From: Pseudodesulfovibrio thermohalotolerans
GTDB lineage: Bacteria > Desulfobacterota > Desulfovibrionia > Desulfovibrionales > Desulfovibrionaceae
Assembly (NCBI RefSeq): GCF_021353295.2
Contig: NZ_CP120635.1
Span: 248,001 to 312,000 of the forward strand
Length of the DNA: 64,000 bases
Reading direction: 5' to 3'
Shown here: positions 25,518 to 33,838 of the stretch, in pieces
How positions within the stretch are numbered: the first letter of the stretch is position 1
Layout: every line of letters starts with the position of its first letter
Program-made: the position numbers and the translations under genes
Notes under the pieces: model-generated
What the model was told of the DNA's origin: nothing
Databases searched by the model: none
Seen by the model: the letters and a program-made list of their open reading frames with translations, nothing else

Positions 25518-26420
25518 ATGCGCATGGCAGGAACCAAAGACCGTTTCTCCCAGCGCCACCCCTTCTTGTTTGGGGTGATGATGATTATATTGGCCATGGC
25601 CCTCATAACGGGGGTCATGGCCTTTTTCCGCGCCATGGGGTGGATGCCCGGCTCCTTCGCCCTGTCCGGCGACAAGATCGGCGTCGTCCATGTGGACGGC
25701 ATGATCCTCGACTCTTCGCGGGTCGTCGATTTCATCCGCACGCTTGAGGATGACGGTTCCGTCAAGGGCGTGCTTTTGCGCGTCGATTCACCCGGCGGGG
25801 CCATCGCGCCCTCCCAGGAAATATACGCGGCGGTCAAGAAGTTGAACGCCATCAAGCCGGTAATCGCTTCCTACGGCTCCATGGCCGCGTCCGGCGGCTA
25901 TTACTGTTCCTGTCCGGCCCGGATCATCTACGCCAACTCCGGGTCCATCACCGCGTCCATCGGCGTCATGGCCGAGTTTGTCACCGTGGCGGACGCCATG
26001 GAAAAATTCGGCATCAAGCCGGAGGTCCTCACCACCGGCAAGTACAAGGCCGCGGGCACTCCTCTGCGGAATCTGACCGACGCGCAGCGTGAACAGATGC
26101 TCGACCTCATGCACGACCTTCACGATCAGTTCGTGGATCACGTCGCCGAGGCGCGCGGTATGGACCGGGCCCGCGTGGCCGCCATTGCCGACGGCCGGGC
26201 CGTCACCGGCAGGCAGGCCCTCTCCCTGGGGCTCGTGGACCGCATCGGCACCCAGTCGGACGCCATCGCCGAACTCAAGCGGGAAGCGGGCATCGAAGGC
26301 CGCGCCGCTCTCCTCGAAGGCCCCGTCACCAAACAATCCTTTGTTCGGGAACTTATGGGCGCCTTCAAGATCGATCTCACCTCCAGCCTTCAGCAGGGCT
26401 GGACCTTCTCCTTTAAATAA
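25518..26420 (+). CDS. sppA: Signal peptide peptidase SppA (short form, S49)
   Basis: 300 residues. One N-terminal membrane anchor (about 18-38), then a single S49 domain. The catalytic Ser is S125 in 'GSMAASGGYY' and the general-base Lys is K177 in 'TTGKYKAAGTPLR'. 'VLLRVDSPGG' forms the oxyanion region. It degrades cleaved signal peptides in the membrane. Length fits the Gram-positive/archaeal-type half-size enzyme rather than the 67-kDa E. coli form. Probably co-transcribed with rpsA. A second Met three codons in is an alternative start. Confidence 0.92.
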   Translation: MRMAGTKDRFSQRHPFLFGVMMIILAMALITGVMAFFRAMGWMPGSFALSGDKIGVVHVDGMILDSSRVVDFIRTLEDDGSVKGVLLRVDSPGGAIAPSQEIYAAVKKLNAIKPVIASYGSMAASGGYYCSCPARIIYANSGSITASIGVMAEFVTVADAMEKFGIKPEVLTTGKYKAAGTPLRNLTDAQREQMLDLMHDLHDQFVDHVAEARGMDRARVAAIADGRAVTGRQALSLGLVDRIGTQSDAIAELKREAGIEGRAALLEGPVTKQSFVRELMGAFKIDLTSSLQQGWTFSFK

Positions 26421-26445
26421 GCCGGTCGTCCGGCGGTGAGGGGCG

Positions 26446-27441
26446 TCAGGCCCCGATGGGCCAGTTCCCCGACGGGGCGAGCCCCTTTTCCGTTTGCCAC
26501 AGACAGCCGGACCCCGGGGTGCGCCGGATGAACGCATTGCCCTTTGTCCTGCCCATGGCGAACAGGGCCGTGGCCAGGGCGTCCGCCTGGACGCAGGAGG
26601 ACGAGACCACTGTGACGGCGCGCGCCGCAGCGTTGTCGGAAGCGACCGGGACCAGATGGTCATATCCCCTGGACGCCCGGCTCTCGTAGTTGCCGGATGT
26701 CGCGACCGCGCCCGAGCGCAGGCGGAAGACCGTGAGGTTTCGGGCTGGATCGGACGCGTTCTGGATGCCCACAGCCCAACCGCTATGGGCGTTGGCTGAG
26801 CCGGTTCGCATGTCGCCGCCCGCGTCGACCAGAAAGTCGGTTACGCCGTGTTTCTCCAGTTCCCCGGCCGCCATGTCCACGATGTGCCCCTTGGCGATGC
26901 CGTCCAGGGAGAGGCCCATGCCGGGCTGAGCCAGGCGGATGGCCAATCCGTCCATGATGACGCCCTTGGGGGAAGCCAGGACGCCGACGTCTTTGCGCAC
27001 CGAGGCGGGAAGCTCCTCGATGGTCCGTGCGCCGTAGGCCGAGAGGGCTTCGAGGACGGGAGCCGTCGCCGGATTGAATCCGCCCCGGGTCTGCTCCGAC
27101 AGGCGAAGTGCGTGCCTGAGCAGTTCGGCCACGGGCTCGGGAGCGTCCCGCAATATGCCCTGGCCGTTGAGCACTCCCAGCGGCGAGGAGCCGCTGCGAC
27201 GGGTGAACAGCGTCTCTGCGCGGCTCATCGCCGCAAAGGCGCGCTCCATTGCCTCGTCCAGCCGGGCGCGGCTTTCGCTGCGGGCAGAAATCGCCGCATA
27301 GGTGCCCATCATCAACCGGGTTTCGGTGCGTTTGTGAAGCGGCCGTCCTTGGGCCGCGCTGGTCAGCCCGGCGATGGGGGCGGCGCAGGCGAGCGCGCCG
27401 AGTGCGCCGATCGCGCCGAGAAATCCGCGTCTGCTAACCAT
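26446..27441 (-). CDS. apbE: FAD:protein FMN transferase (ApbE), Tat-exported
   Basis: 331 residues. Twin-arginine signal 'SRRGFLGAIG' with a hydrophobic core, then an ApbE fold: 'LMMGTYAAI', 'LSLDGIAKGHIVD', 'FLVDAGGDMRTG', and 'DALATALFAMG' near the end. The enzyme attaches FMN through a phosphodiester to Thr/Ser of FMN-binding domains outside the cytoplasm. Its evident client is RdhC in the same operon, which has the acceptor motif. It overlaps the preceding small gene by 8 bp, so it is the last gene of the rdh operon. Confidence 0.92.
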   Translation of the reverse strand: MVSRRGFLGAIGALGALACAAPIAGLTSAAQGRPLHKRTETRLMMGTYAAISARSESRARLDEAMERAFAAMSRAETLFTRRSGSSPLGVLNGQGILRDAPEPVAELLRHALRLSEQTRGGFNPATAPVLEALSAYGARTIEELPASVRKDVGVLASPKGVIMDGLAIRLAQPGMGLSLDGIAKGHIVDMAAGELEKHGVTDFLVDAGGDMRTGSANAHSGWAVGIQNASDPARNLTVFRLRSGAVATSGNYESRASRGYDHLVPVASDNAAARAVTVVSSSCVQADALATALFAMGRTKGNAFIRRTPGSGCLWQTEKGLAPSGNWPIGA

Positions 27442-27679
27442 CGAGATCGGTCTCCTTCAAGATGTCATCCAAGTTGAAATCCTGGTTTTTTTTCGGCGTG
27501 GCGCCGGATGGGGCCTGTCCCTGTGCGGGAGCGTCCGTCTCCGAGGCGATGCCGCGCACATAGCGAACTGACGCCAGGTCCCGCTCCGCGCTTTCCCTGA
27601 TCTGGTTCGTCAGCTCGAAGCCGCAGAGGCCGACAAAGGCGATGAATATCGCCAGGCTGAACACTTTTTTGAAAGTCAT
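27434..27679 (-). CDS. Small single-pass membrane protein of the rdh operon
   Basis: 81 residues, starting MTFKKVFSLAIFIAFVGLCG (a membrane anchor or uncleaved signal), followed by a charged, probably periplasmic domain ending 'LDDILKETDLDG'. It overlaps the rdhC stop by ATGA and apbE by 8 bp, so it is tightly coupled between the flavin acceptor and the flavin transferase. No family recognised. The position suggests an accessory of RdhC maturation or electron transfer. Confidence 0.75.
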   Translation of the reverse strand: MTFKKVFSLAIFIAFVGLCGFELTNQIRESAERDLASVRYVRGIASETDAPAQGQAPSGATPKKNQDFNLDDILKETDLDG

Positions 27680-28818
27680 GACTGTTTCTCCTTCTTCCTG
27701 CCGCGCGTGAGCCAGTTGCGCATGAAGGCGAGGTAATCGAACACGGGCGTGGCCGGGCACAGGAGCGCGCACCAGGGCCGCTTCACTACGAGGGAGGCCA
27801 CCAGGATCAGAACGGTGAGGGCGAAGATCGCCGTGGAGCCGATGAAGGAGAAGGCCATCCCGAACGGCGTGTACTCGGCGTCGGACGGATTGCGGAAGTA
27901 GAGCGCGGCGCTCAGGGCCGTCAGGGCGAAGCCGCGCGAAATCCATTTCATCCAGGCGGTTCTCTCGGGCGGTGAGCGTTTGGTGATTCTGCCCAGCCCT
28001 TCCTGCAGGCCGCCGAAGGGGCAGATCATGGCGCAGTACAAATTCTTTTTCGTGGCGAAGAATACGACGAAGGCCAGGACGAGGCAGATCAGTGCCGTAT
28101 AGGACGCCAACCCCTTGGTCCAGAAACCGGCCAGAAGCAGTGCGAGGGAGGCGAGGGACGGCTGGGTGCCGTACAGGAAACCGAGTATCACGGTGGCCGC
28201 TGTCAGCAGGCCCAGCCGGGCGTATGTCTTGTTCCATCGGAAGAATCGGCTGGAGATGAGGAGTGCGGCGAGGAACAGCGCAGCGGTCAGGCCCGCCTTC
28301 ACCATTTCGTCGGGAGAGACCGCGACCGGGCCGCTTTCCCCGGCGGTGCCCTTGATGTGCGCGGCGGCTTTGTTGGCGGCTTTTATCATGGCCGTGGAGG
28401 ACAGGGTTGCGCCGGTGACGGCGTCGACCTTGGGCGGCCGGGACGCGCTCGTGCCGAGGAAGGCGTCCAGTACGCCCGCATCCAGCACGCGGCTGACGTA
28501 GGTGGTGGTGTCGGTGGTGTCGACGAGAGCGATCCGCTCAATTATCCCGGCCGAGTTCATCACCACTGCGACCTGGACCGGCCCGCCGTAGCCGGGATGT
28601 TCGGCGACGGCGATGCAGAGCTTGTCCCCGGCGTCGCCACGGCGGTGTCCTTCGTAGACCGAGGGGCCGACCTGCCTGACGTCGACGATTTCCTCGGAAA
28701 TGTTTCCGATGCGCTCCAGGGTCGCCCCCTTGGAGCGCACCCCGCCCGCGATCCAGGCCGCGAGCAGGATGATGAGGGCGGCGATGGCCGATATGCGTTC
28801 GACGGTCTTTCCGGACAA
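27676..28818 (-). CDS. rdhC: RdhC/NosR-like membrane flavoprotein with 4Fe-4S motifs
   Basis: 380 residues from a TTG at 28818, chosen because AAGGAG lies 8 nt upstream and the open frame further upstream overlaps rdhB antisense-like in another frame. Layout: TM helix 10-25, periplasmic FMN-binding domain (about 70-165) with the ApbE acceptor motif 'DAVTGATLSS' (Thr138), then about five TM helices with two CxxxCP motifs ('LYCAMICPFGG', 'PWCALLCPATP') for iron-sulfur binding. It resembles RdhC and NosR, which pass electrons across the membrane to periplasmic reductases. Within tpr-rdhABC-orf-apbE it is the likely quinol-side or flavin donor to RdhA. Confidence 0.87.
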   Translation of the reverse strand: MSGKTVERISAIAALIILLAAWIAGGVRSKGATLERIGNISEEIVDVRQVGPSVYEGHRRGDAGDKLCIAVAEHPGYGGPVQVAVVMNSAGIIERIALVDTTDTTTYVSRVLDAGVLDAFLGTSASRPPKVDAVTGATLSSTAMIKAANKAAAHIKGTAGESGPVAVSPDEMVKAGLTAALFLAALLISSRFFRWNKTYARLGLLTAATVILGFLYGTQPSLASLALLLAGFWTKGLASYTALICLVLAFVVFFATKKNLYCAMICPFGGLQEGLGRITKRSPPERTAWMKWISRGFALTALSAALYFRNPSDAEYTPFGMAFSFIGSTAIFALTVLILVASLVVKRPWCALLCPATPVFDYLAFMRNWLTRGRKKEKQS

Positions 28819-28843
28819 TCTCGCGTCTCCTTGGGAAAATGTC

Positions 28844-28870
28844 GGCGGCCCGCACGAGGGGCGGGCCGCC
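28844..28870 (-). promoter_or_regulatory. Intercistronic hairpin between rdhB and rdhC
   Basis: Perfect 10-bp stem GGCGGCCCGC / GCGGGCCGCC with a 7-nt loop, just past the rdhB stop. It has no U-run and probably limits read-through or protects the 5' part of the mRNA, giving more RdhA/B than RdhC. Confidence 0.55.
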
Positions 28871-28880
28871 GGTTGTGTTT

Positions 28881-29189
28881 TTAGCCCTGGGTCGGTTTTT
28901 TCATGACGAAGAGGCGGACGGCGATGGCCAGGCAAATGACCACCGGCAGGCCGAGGACGCCGATGAAGTACCATCCCGCGATGGTTTCGAATTCGCCCAT
29001 GAGGGTCGTGCCCCCCGCGACGACGGCGCACAGGAAGGCGAAGCCTGCGTAGAGCAGGGCCACCTGCCACCAGACCGGCTTGCGGCCGCGGGATTTGAGC
29101 CACTCCACAAGTCCCATGACAATCAGGACCTGCAACGCGCCCATGACCATCCAGAATATGTAGTTGAGCATCGTGGTTCCGGGAAACAT
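28881..29189 (-). CDS. rdhB: Reductive dehalogenase membrane anchor RdhB
   Basis: 102 residues from the ATG at 29189 (AAGGAG upstream). Three predicted membrane helices: 'YIFWMVMGALQVLIVMGLV', 'WWQVALLYAGFAFLCAVV' and 'GWYFIGVLGLPVVICLAIAV'. Size, topology and the position directly after rdhA match RdhB, the anchor that holds exported RdhA on the outer face of the membrane. RdhB proteins diverge strongly in sequence, so the call leans on context. Confidence 0.85.
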   Translation of the reverse strand: MFPGTTMLNYIFWMVMGALQVLIVMGLVEWLKSRGRKPVWWQVALLYAGFAFLCAVVAGGTTLMGEFETIAGWYFIGVLGLPVVICLAIAVRLFVMKKPTQG

Positions 29190-29233
29190 ATGTTGACTCC
29201 TTGTTGATTTCGTCCCGATGGAAGCCCTGCGGC

Positions 29234-30898
29234 CTACTCCATCCCGTGGTATTCCCAATCCTTTTCGATTTCGAGGAAGTTTTCGGCCCGCATCCACCAC
29301 GGCGGATTGTGGTACGAGGCTTCCTTGCCGCCGTCCCAGTCGGAGCGGTAGTCCTCGGCCTCATGGAACTTGAAGAAGTTCTTCTGCATGGCCAGCAACC
29401 CCTGGGAAACCAGTCCCGTGGGGTCGCGGGGCTCCATCTCGCGCGAGATGGCGTGAATCCAGGTGTTTTTGCGCGAATACGGGCAGACGCCGATGCAGAC
29501 GCGGCAGCCGAGGCCGTCCTGGGTGGGACCGCTGGCCCACTGCTGGTAGCACTTCTCTTCGTTGAGCTTCCAACGCTTGAAGCCGCGCACCACGGTCTGT
29601 GGTTCGTCGTCGAAGGGGATGGCCCCTGACGGGCATTGCTCGGCGCAGATCTTACATTTCTTGCAGAAGTCGGCCATCTTGACGTCGATGGGCTTGTCGT
29701 ACTCGAACTCGATGTTGGTCACGATGGCGGCCGGGCGGAAGTTGGCGCCCAGCTCCGGCACCATGACCACGCCCGCGCGGCTGTACTGGCCGAGACCGGC
29801 GAGCTGGACATATGGGCTCATCATGATCTCGTAGTTGGAGCCGGGGAACTGCGCCCGCGCCGGGTAGCCGAGTTCGCGTATGAACCGCTCCATGAGGCTT
29901 GCCGCCACGCGAGAGCGGAAGTACGCGTCGAACGAGGTGGAATACCCCACGGCCGCGTATGTGCCGTCCCAGTTCATGGGCACGCCGAAGATGATGATGG
30001 ACTTCCAGTGTTCGGGCACCTTGTCGCCCCAGGTGTAGTGTCCCTTGTCGGGCATACCGCGCATGACGCCCTTGAACATGAAGCGCGGGTCGAACTTGGT
30101 GATGCCCACCAGGGACATGCCGAATTGGTGCGCCATGCGCTTGATGAGCACGGACGCGTGTTTGGGCGACTTGAACTCCATCGGCTTCTCACGCCAGATG
30201 CCCCGGTAGTCCCAGTCCTCGGGCGGAATGGGCTTGCCGGTGCGCATGTGCTCGTCATGCGGGTCCTCCGGGATGCGCTGGACGTGGCCGGGCAACTCCA
30301 TGCCGCCGAGGCGCAGGGCCATGTTGTAGGCTCCGGCCAGGGCGTACCGCTTGTTCTTCCCCTTCTTCCACGCTTCGGCGCGCTTGACGTTGCGCTGGAG
30401 GGATTCGAGCATGATCTCCAGCTCGCCGGGGCGCGCGCGGTAGTGGTCGCCGACCGGGCCGGGCAACGCCTCCACGCCCATGTCCGGGGTCCACTTTCCG
30501 CTCTTGATGATGTCCACCAGCGCCCGCAGCCGCAGGAAGAGATACTCGGTCCATTCGGGCCGCACCACCTTGCCCACCGGCTCCATCATCACCGGGACAT
30601 CGCAGCGGAACGGTTCGCGGTTGAAGAACTGGTCGCCGCCCTGGAAGGTGCGCCCGTACCCTGTGTAGGCGTCGTCGGAGCGGCCCACCGCGAACCCCGC
30701 GCCGGCGGCTCCGGCCATGGTGGCCGCTGCCGCTGCCACGCCGCCGAATTTCAGGAAGTTGCGTCGGGAGACCCCCTTGTTCTCCCCGCTGGGTTCACCG
30801 ACGTCGTTTCCGTTTTCCCCGGCTCCCGCGTTGCCGGCGTCCGTCACGCGGTTTTTCGGGTCGTTGATGATATCCAATGCGTTGTGCTCATTTGCCAT
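29234..30898 (-). CDS. rdhA: Reductive dehalogenase catalytic subunit RdhA (corrinoid, Fe-S, Tat-exported)
   Basis: 554 residues from the ATG at 30898 (AGGAGG upstream). Twin-arginine signal 'SRRNFLKFGG' at 44-53 with an Ala-rich core follows an unusually long 43-residue hydrophilic N-terminus. The catalytic core has 'FIRELGYPARAQ' and 'LAGLGQYSRAGVVMVPELG', conserved in corrinoid RdhAs. Two ferredoxin sites end the protein: C412-x2-C415-x2-C418-x3-C422-P, then C450 plus C465-x2-C468-x3-C472-P, the RdhA pattern. QueG, the close cytoplasmic homologue, is shorter and lacks a Tat signal. It uses cobamide to reductively remove halogen from an organohalide as terminal electron acceptor. Substrate unknown. 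Operon: tpr-rdhA-rdhB-rdhC-orf81-apbE. Confidence 0.92.
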   Translation of the reverse strand: MANEHNALDIINDPKNRVTDAGNAGAGENGNDVGEPSGENKGVSRRNFLKFGGVAAAAATMAGAAGAGFAVGRSDDAYTGYGRTFQGGDQFFNREPFRCDVPVMMEPVGKVVRPEWTEYLFLRLRALVDIIKSGKWTPDMGVEALPGPVGDHYRARPGELEIMLESLQRNVKRAEAWKKGKNKRYALAGAYNMALRLGGMELPGHVQRIPEDPHDEHMRTGKPIPPEDWDYRGIWREKPMEFKSPKHASVLIKRMAHQFGMSLVGITKFDPRFMFKGVMRGMPDKGHYTWGDKVPEHWKSIIIFGVPMNWDGTYAAVGYSTSFDAYFRSRVAASLMERFIRELGYPARAQFPGSNYEIMMSPYVQLAGLGQYSRAGVVMVPELGANFRPAAIVTNIEFEYDKPIDVKMADFCKKCKICAEQCPSGAIPFDDEPQTVVRGFKRWKLNEEKCYQQWASGPTQDGLGCRVCIGVCPYSRKNTWIHAISREMEPRDPTGLVSQGLLAMQKNFFKFHEAEDYRSDWDGGKEASYHNPPWWMRAENFLEIEKDWEYHGME

Positions 30899-30946
30899 GT
30901 CGTACCTCCTGGGCAAAATGAAGTCGGCATCTCTGCGTTCGAAGTT

Positions 30947-31840
30947 CTATTGTTGTTCCGGGAGCAGTTCGAGAAAATCGGCGTCCATCCCCCGGAGATG
31001 GTCGGCGATGGTTTTGGCGTATATCTCCGCTTGATCGCTGCCTTGTTCGGCAAGGTCTCTTGAACGGAGATGCAGGTATTCGCGGGCGTCGAAGTCGAGT
31101 TCGGCCATGCCGAGGTGGCACAATGCGGCCTTTTCGCCCTGGCCCAGAGCCAGGAGCACGTCGCCCTTGACGCGCAGGGCTAGGTATTCGGCTCCGCCGC
31201 CCCGTGCGATGAGCGTGTCGCAGGCGGTCAGCGCCTCCGTGTATTCCCTGGTCTCGTACAGGCAGATGGCCAGCCCCCGGATGGATTCCGTGTGGTCGGG
31301 CATGATTTCCAGGGCGCGCCTGAAATGGGGAAGAGCGCGTTCGAAGTTGCCGAGCCGGACAAGGCATTCCCCGGCCCAGAAGTCCGGCCCCATGACGCCG
31401 GGCGCGGCTTCGGCGCTGCGCTCGAAGTAGGGCAGGGCCTCCTCGAACCGGTCCTGCATGGCGCAGCACAGCCCGGCGTGGTGCAGCGCGCCCGCATGGG
31501 CCGGGTCGATTTCGAGAATTTTCCGGAACAGCTCCAGTCCTCGGATATAGTTGCGGGCGTATAGAGCGAGGTTGGCCAGGTTGAAGCGCGGATTCACGCT
31601 CTGCGGGTTGCGCTCGATGGCGGCGTGGAAGGCCCTTGCCGCTTCGGCGGGTTTTTCCAGTTGCAGCTCGGCCAGGCCAAGCTCGTTGTATGCCTTGGCC
31701 TGCGTTGCGGTCGGCATGTCATCCGAGGCCAGGGTGTCGGCCAGGAATGCCGCCAGTCCGGCGAAGTCCCGCCGCGACTTGAAGTTTTGGACGGCCTCGC
31801 CGAATCGTTGTTCGCCAATAAATGATTGAAGTGTTTGCAT
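30947..31840 (-). CDS. TPR-repeat protein, first gene of the rdh operon
   Basis: 297 residues with at least five tetratricopeptide repeats between about 55 and 260 (e.g. 'AFHAAIERNPQSVNPRFNLA', 'GLELFRKILEIDPAHAGAL', 'ALPHFRRALEIMPDHTESI'). It has no signal peptide, so it is cytoplasmic. It ends 48 bp before rdhA and is read in the same direction from the region facing the sigma-54 regulator. TPR proteins bind peptides. A plausible role is chaperoning apo-RdhA before Tat export, in place of the RdhT/trigger-factor-like proteins of other clusters, but this is inference. Confidence 0.8.
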   Translation of the reverse strand: MQTLQSFIGEQRFGEAVQNFKSRRDFAGLAAFLADTLASDDMPTATQAKAYNELGLAELQLEKPAEAARAFHAAIERNPQSVNPRFNLANLALYARNYIRGLELFRKILEIDPAHAGALHHAGLCCAMQDRFEEALPYFERSAEAAPGVMGPDFWAGECLVRLGNFERALPHFRRALEIMPDHTESIRGLAICLYETREYTEALTACDTLIARGGGAEYLALRVKGDVLLALGQGEKAALCHLGMAELDFDAREYLHLRSRDLAEQGSDQAEIYAKTIADHLRGMDADFLELLPEQQ

Positions 31841-31862
31841 CGTCTCCTCTCTGTGAATGTAT

Positions 31863-31880
31863 TAACAAACAACATGCCAT
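31863..31880 (-). promoter_or_regulatory. Possible sigma-54 promoter for the rdh operon
   Basis: Minus-strand ATGGCATGTTGTTTGTTA has GG correctly spaced from the -12 dinucleotide, but that dinucleotide is GT instead of GC. It would start transcription near 31853, only a dozen bases before the TPR gene ATG and just ahead of its GAGAGGAG ribosome site. Supported by the divergent sigma-54 activator, weakened by the -12 mismatch. Confidence 0.35.
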
Positions 31881-32033
31881 AAAATATAGTCAACAAATAC
31901 AAGATATTGTAATGGCGATGGGCCAGGAAAGCTACTTATTGCGTGAAATGAGACGAATTGTGATGTGGTATTTAACGGGATTACGTTATATAAAACGATG
32001 GCGTGATCTATTTTTCACAAAGGAGCGCACAAA

Positions 32034-33707
32034 GTGGTTTGGACCAATTCCGATGATCTCGCCTTTCTCCGCAAGACGATGGACTGCATGGCCGGGAGCC
32101 TGAATATCCCGGAGGCCCTGGTGAACACCTTCGGCCACCTGCAAAAGTATTTCCCCATCGACGCTATATCCCTGCATCAGTATTCCGTGCCGTTGAAAAG
32201 CCTGAAGCTTTTCTTTCTGATTACCAAGGGCCGGTTCCATTTCGTGGAAACGACGGTCCCCGTGGACGAGGCGCATATTCCCATACAGATACTGCATCAG
32301 CGGGGGCTGGAGCTTTTCAAGTCGATTCCGGTGAACCGGGACAATGCGGTGACCTACGCCCACAGCAAGGCGCTCGAATCGTTCCTGCCCTACAAGGACC
32401 GGGCCTATCTCATCGCCATGATGCAGTCCGAGGGCGAGGTCATTGGCCACCTGTGCCTGATGGGTGCGCATGTGGGCTGTTTCAACGAGGAACACCTGAA
32501 AAAGCTCGCCCTGCTCGTCAAGCCGTTCACCCTGGTCATGTCGAACCTGTTGAAGGACAAGCGGAGCATTTATTTTCAGGAGAAGCTGTATTCGGGGGGA
32601 GACCGGCCGGAATCGGACGCGGGCTGTTTCCGGGAGAAGCGCATTCTGGGCGAGCAGGCGGGGCTCAAGGCCACCATGGATACGGTCTATCAACTGCGCG
32701 GCAGCGAGATTCCGGCGTTGATTCTCGGGGAGACGGGCACGGGCAAGGAACTCATCGCCGATGTCATTCAACGCATTTCGCCCCGCAAGGACAAGCCGTT
32801 CATCAAGGTCAACTGCGGGGCCATACCGGACACGCTCGTGGACAGCGAACTGTTCGGCTATGAGAAGGGCGCGTTCACCGGAGCCACCGCGTCCCGGCCG
32901 GGCAAGTTCGAGCAGGCGCACGGCGGCACGCTGTTTCTGGATGAAATAGGCGAATTGCCCATGTCGGTGCAGGTCCGCCTTCTGCGGGTGCTCCAGGACA
33001 ACGTGGTCGTCCGGTTGGGCAGCACCCGGTCCATTGCGGTGGACGTCCGAATCATCGCGGCCACCAACCGGAACCTTGAGCAGATGATGCAGGAGGGCAC
33101 GTTCCGGGAGGACCTCTACTACCGTCTGTACGTTTACCCCGTGCGCGTACCGCCGCTCCGGGACCGGCCGCACGATCTGCCGGAGCTGATCCATTTCTTT
33201 GCCCAACGCGCGTACGCCAAGCTCGGGGTGAAGGGGTATCCCGTGGTGCCTACCCAGACGCTCCAGCGTATGCTCCAGTACTCTTGGCCCGGGAACGTCC
33301 GGGAATTGGAAAACCTGGTCAAGCGCGGCGTGACCATGAACCCGGGCGCTCCCCTGCTTCTGGACAAGCTTCTCCCGGAGGACGAGGGCTGGTACCTCTC
33401 CCCGGAAGAGGAGCCGAGCTATTTCGAGAAGGCCATCGACGCCCGGGTGCAGGCCGCATTGGACAGGCATCTCGTTTCGATGCACGGCGTCAAGGGCGAA
33501 ACCGATCCGTGCGCCGTTGCCCCGGCCGAGACTGTCGGGATGCGTACCCTTGCCGAGACCGTCAGGGAAGCCATCCTCGCGGCGCTTGAACGCGCGGGCG
33601 GCAAGATCAGCGGTCCCGGGGGAGCCGCCGAGCTGCTGGATGTCAATCCGAGTACGCTGCGGAGCAAGATGCGCAGGTTGGGGCTGCTGGACGCGCCGCC
33701 GGAGTAG
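32034..33707 (+). CDS. GAF-domain sigma-54-dependent activator, likely regulator of the rdh operon
   Basis: 557 residues from a GTG at 32034 with AAAGGAG upstream. Domains: GAF-like sensor about 15-170, AAA+ from about 205 (Walker A 'GETGTGKELIAD', intact GAFTGA in 'GYEKGAFTGATAS', Walker B 'GGTLFLDEIGELP', R-finger 'FREDLYYRLYVYPVRVPP'), Fis HTH at the C-terminus ('GPGGAAELLDVNPSTLRSKM'). The layout is FhlA/NorR-like. It is transcribed divergently from the tpr-rdhA operon with about 190 bp of AT-rich DNA between, so it probably activates dehalogenase expression, with the GAF domain sensing the organohalide or a metabolite. Confidence 0.88.
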   Translation: MVWTNSDDLAFLRKTMDCMAGSLNIPEALVNTFGHLQKYFPIDAISLHQYSVPLKSLKLFFLITKGRFHFVETTVPVDEAHIPIQILHQRGLELFKSIPVNRDNAVTYAHSKALESFLPYKDRAYLIAMMQSEGEVIGHLCLMGAHVGCFNEEHLKKLALLVKPFTLVMSNLLKDKRSIYFQEKLYSGGDRPESDAGCFREKRILGEQAGLKATMDTVYQLRGSEIPALILGETGTGKELIADVIQRISPRKDKPFIKVNCGAIPDTLVDSELFGYEKGAFTGATASRPGKFEQAHGGTLFLDEIGELPMSVQVRLLRVLQDNVVVRLGSTRSIAVDVRIIAATNRNLEQMMQEGTFREDLYYRLYVYPVRVPPLRDRPHDLPELIHFFAQRAYAKLGVKGYPVVPTQTLQRMLQYSWPGNVRELENLVKRGVTMNPGAPLLLDKLLPEDEGWYLSPEEEPSYFEKAIDARVQAALDRHLVSMHGVKGETDPCAVAPAETVGMRTLAETVREAILAALERAGGKISGPGGAAELLDVNPSTLRSKMRRLGLLDAPPE

Positions 33708-33790
33708 GAGTCGTCTTCCGGGCGGCCGCGAATGGCCGTTTGGGTCGCACGCCCGTTAGGCGATGTCGGGAAATCGGGAAAGGATGGCGG

Positions 33791-33824
33791 GGCCGGGAGG
33801 AAGGGCTTGCGCCTTCCCCCCGGC
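33791..33824. repeat. Inverted repeat between convergent genes
   Basis: GGCCGGGAGGAAGG against CCTTCCCCCCGGCC, one mismatch in 14 bp and a short loop, between the sigma-54 regulator and the HDAC-like gene. Stable but without a U-run on either strand. Possibly a transcript-end stabiliser. Confidence 0.45.
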
Positions 33825-33838
33825 CGCCGGGAATGTTT

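Noticed and set aside
27676..29364. 562-residue frame suggesting a fusion of RdhC with upstream sequence
   Set aside because: The first ~180 codons are an out-of-frame reading through rdhB and the end of rdhA. A TTG start with a good ribosome site at 28818 gives the RdhC-sized protein.
29234..30898. RdhA as QueG (epoxyqueuosine reductase)
   Set aside because: Tat signal, 554-residue length and adjacent rdhB/rdhC favour a true dehalogenase.
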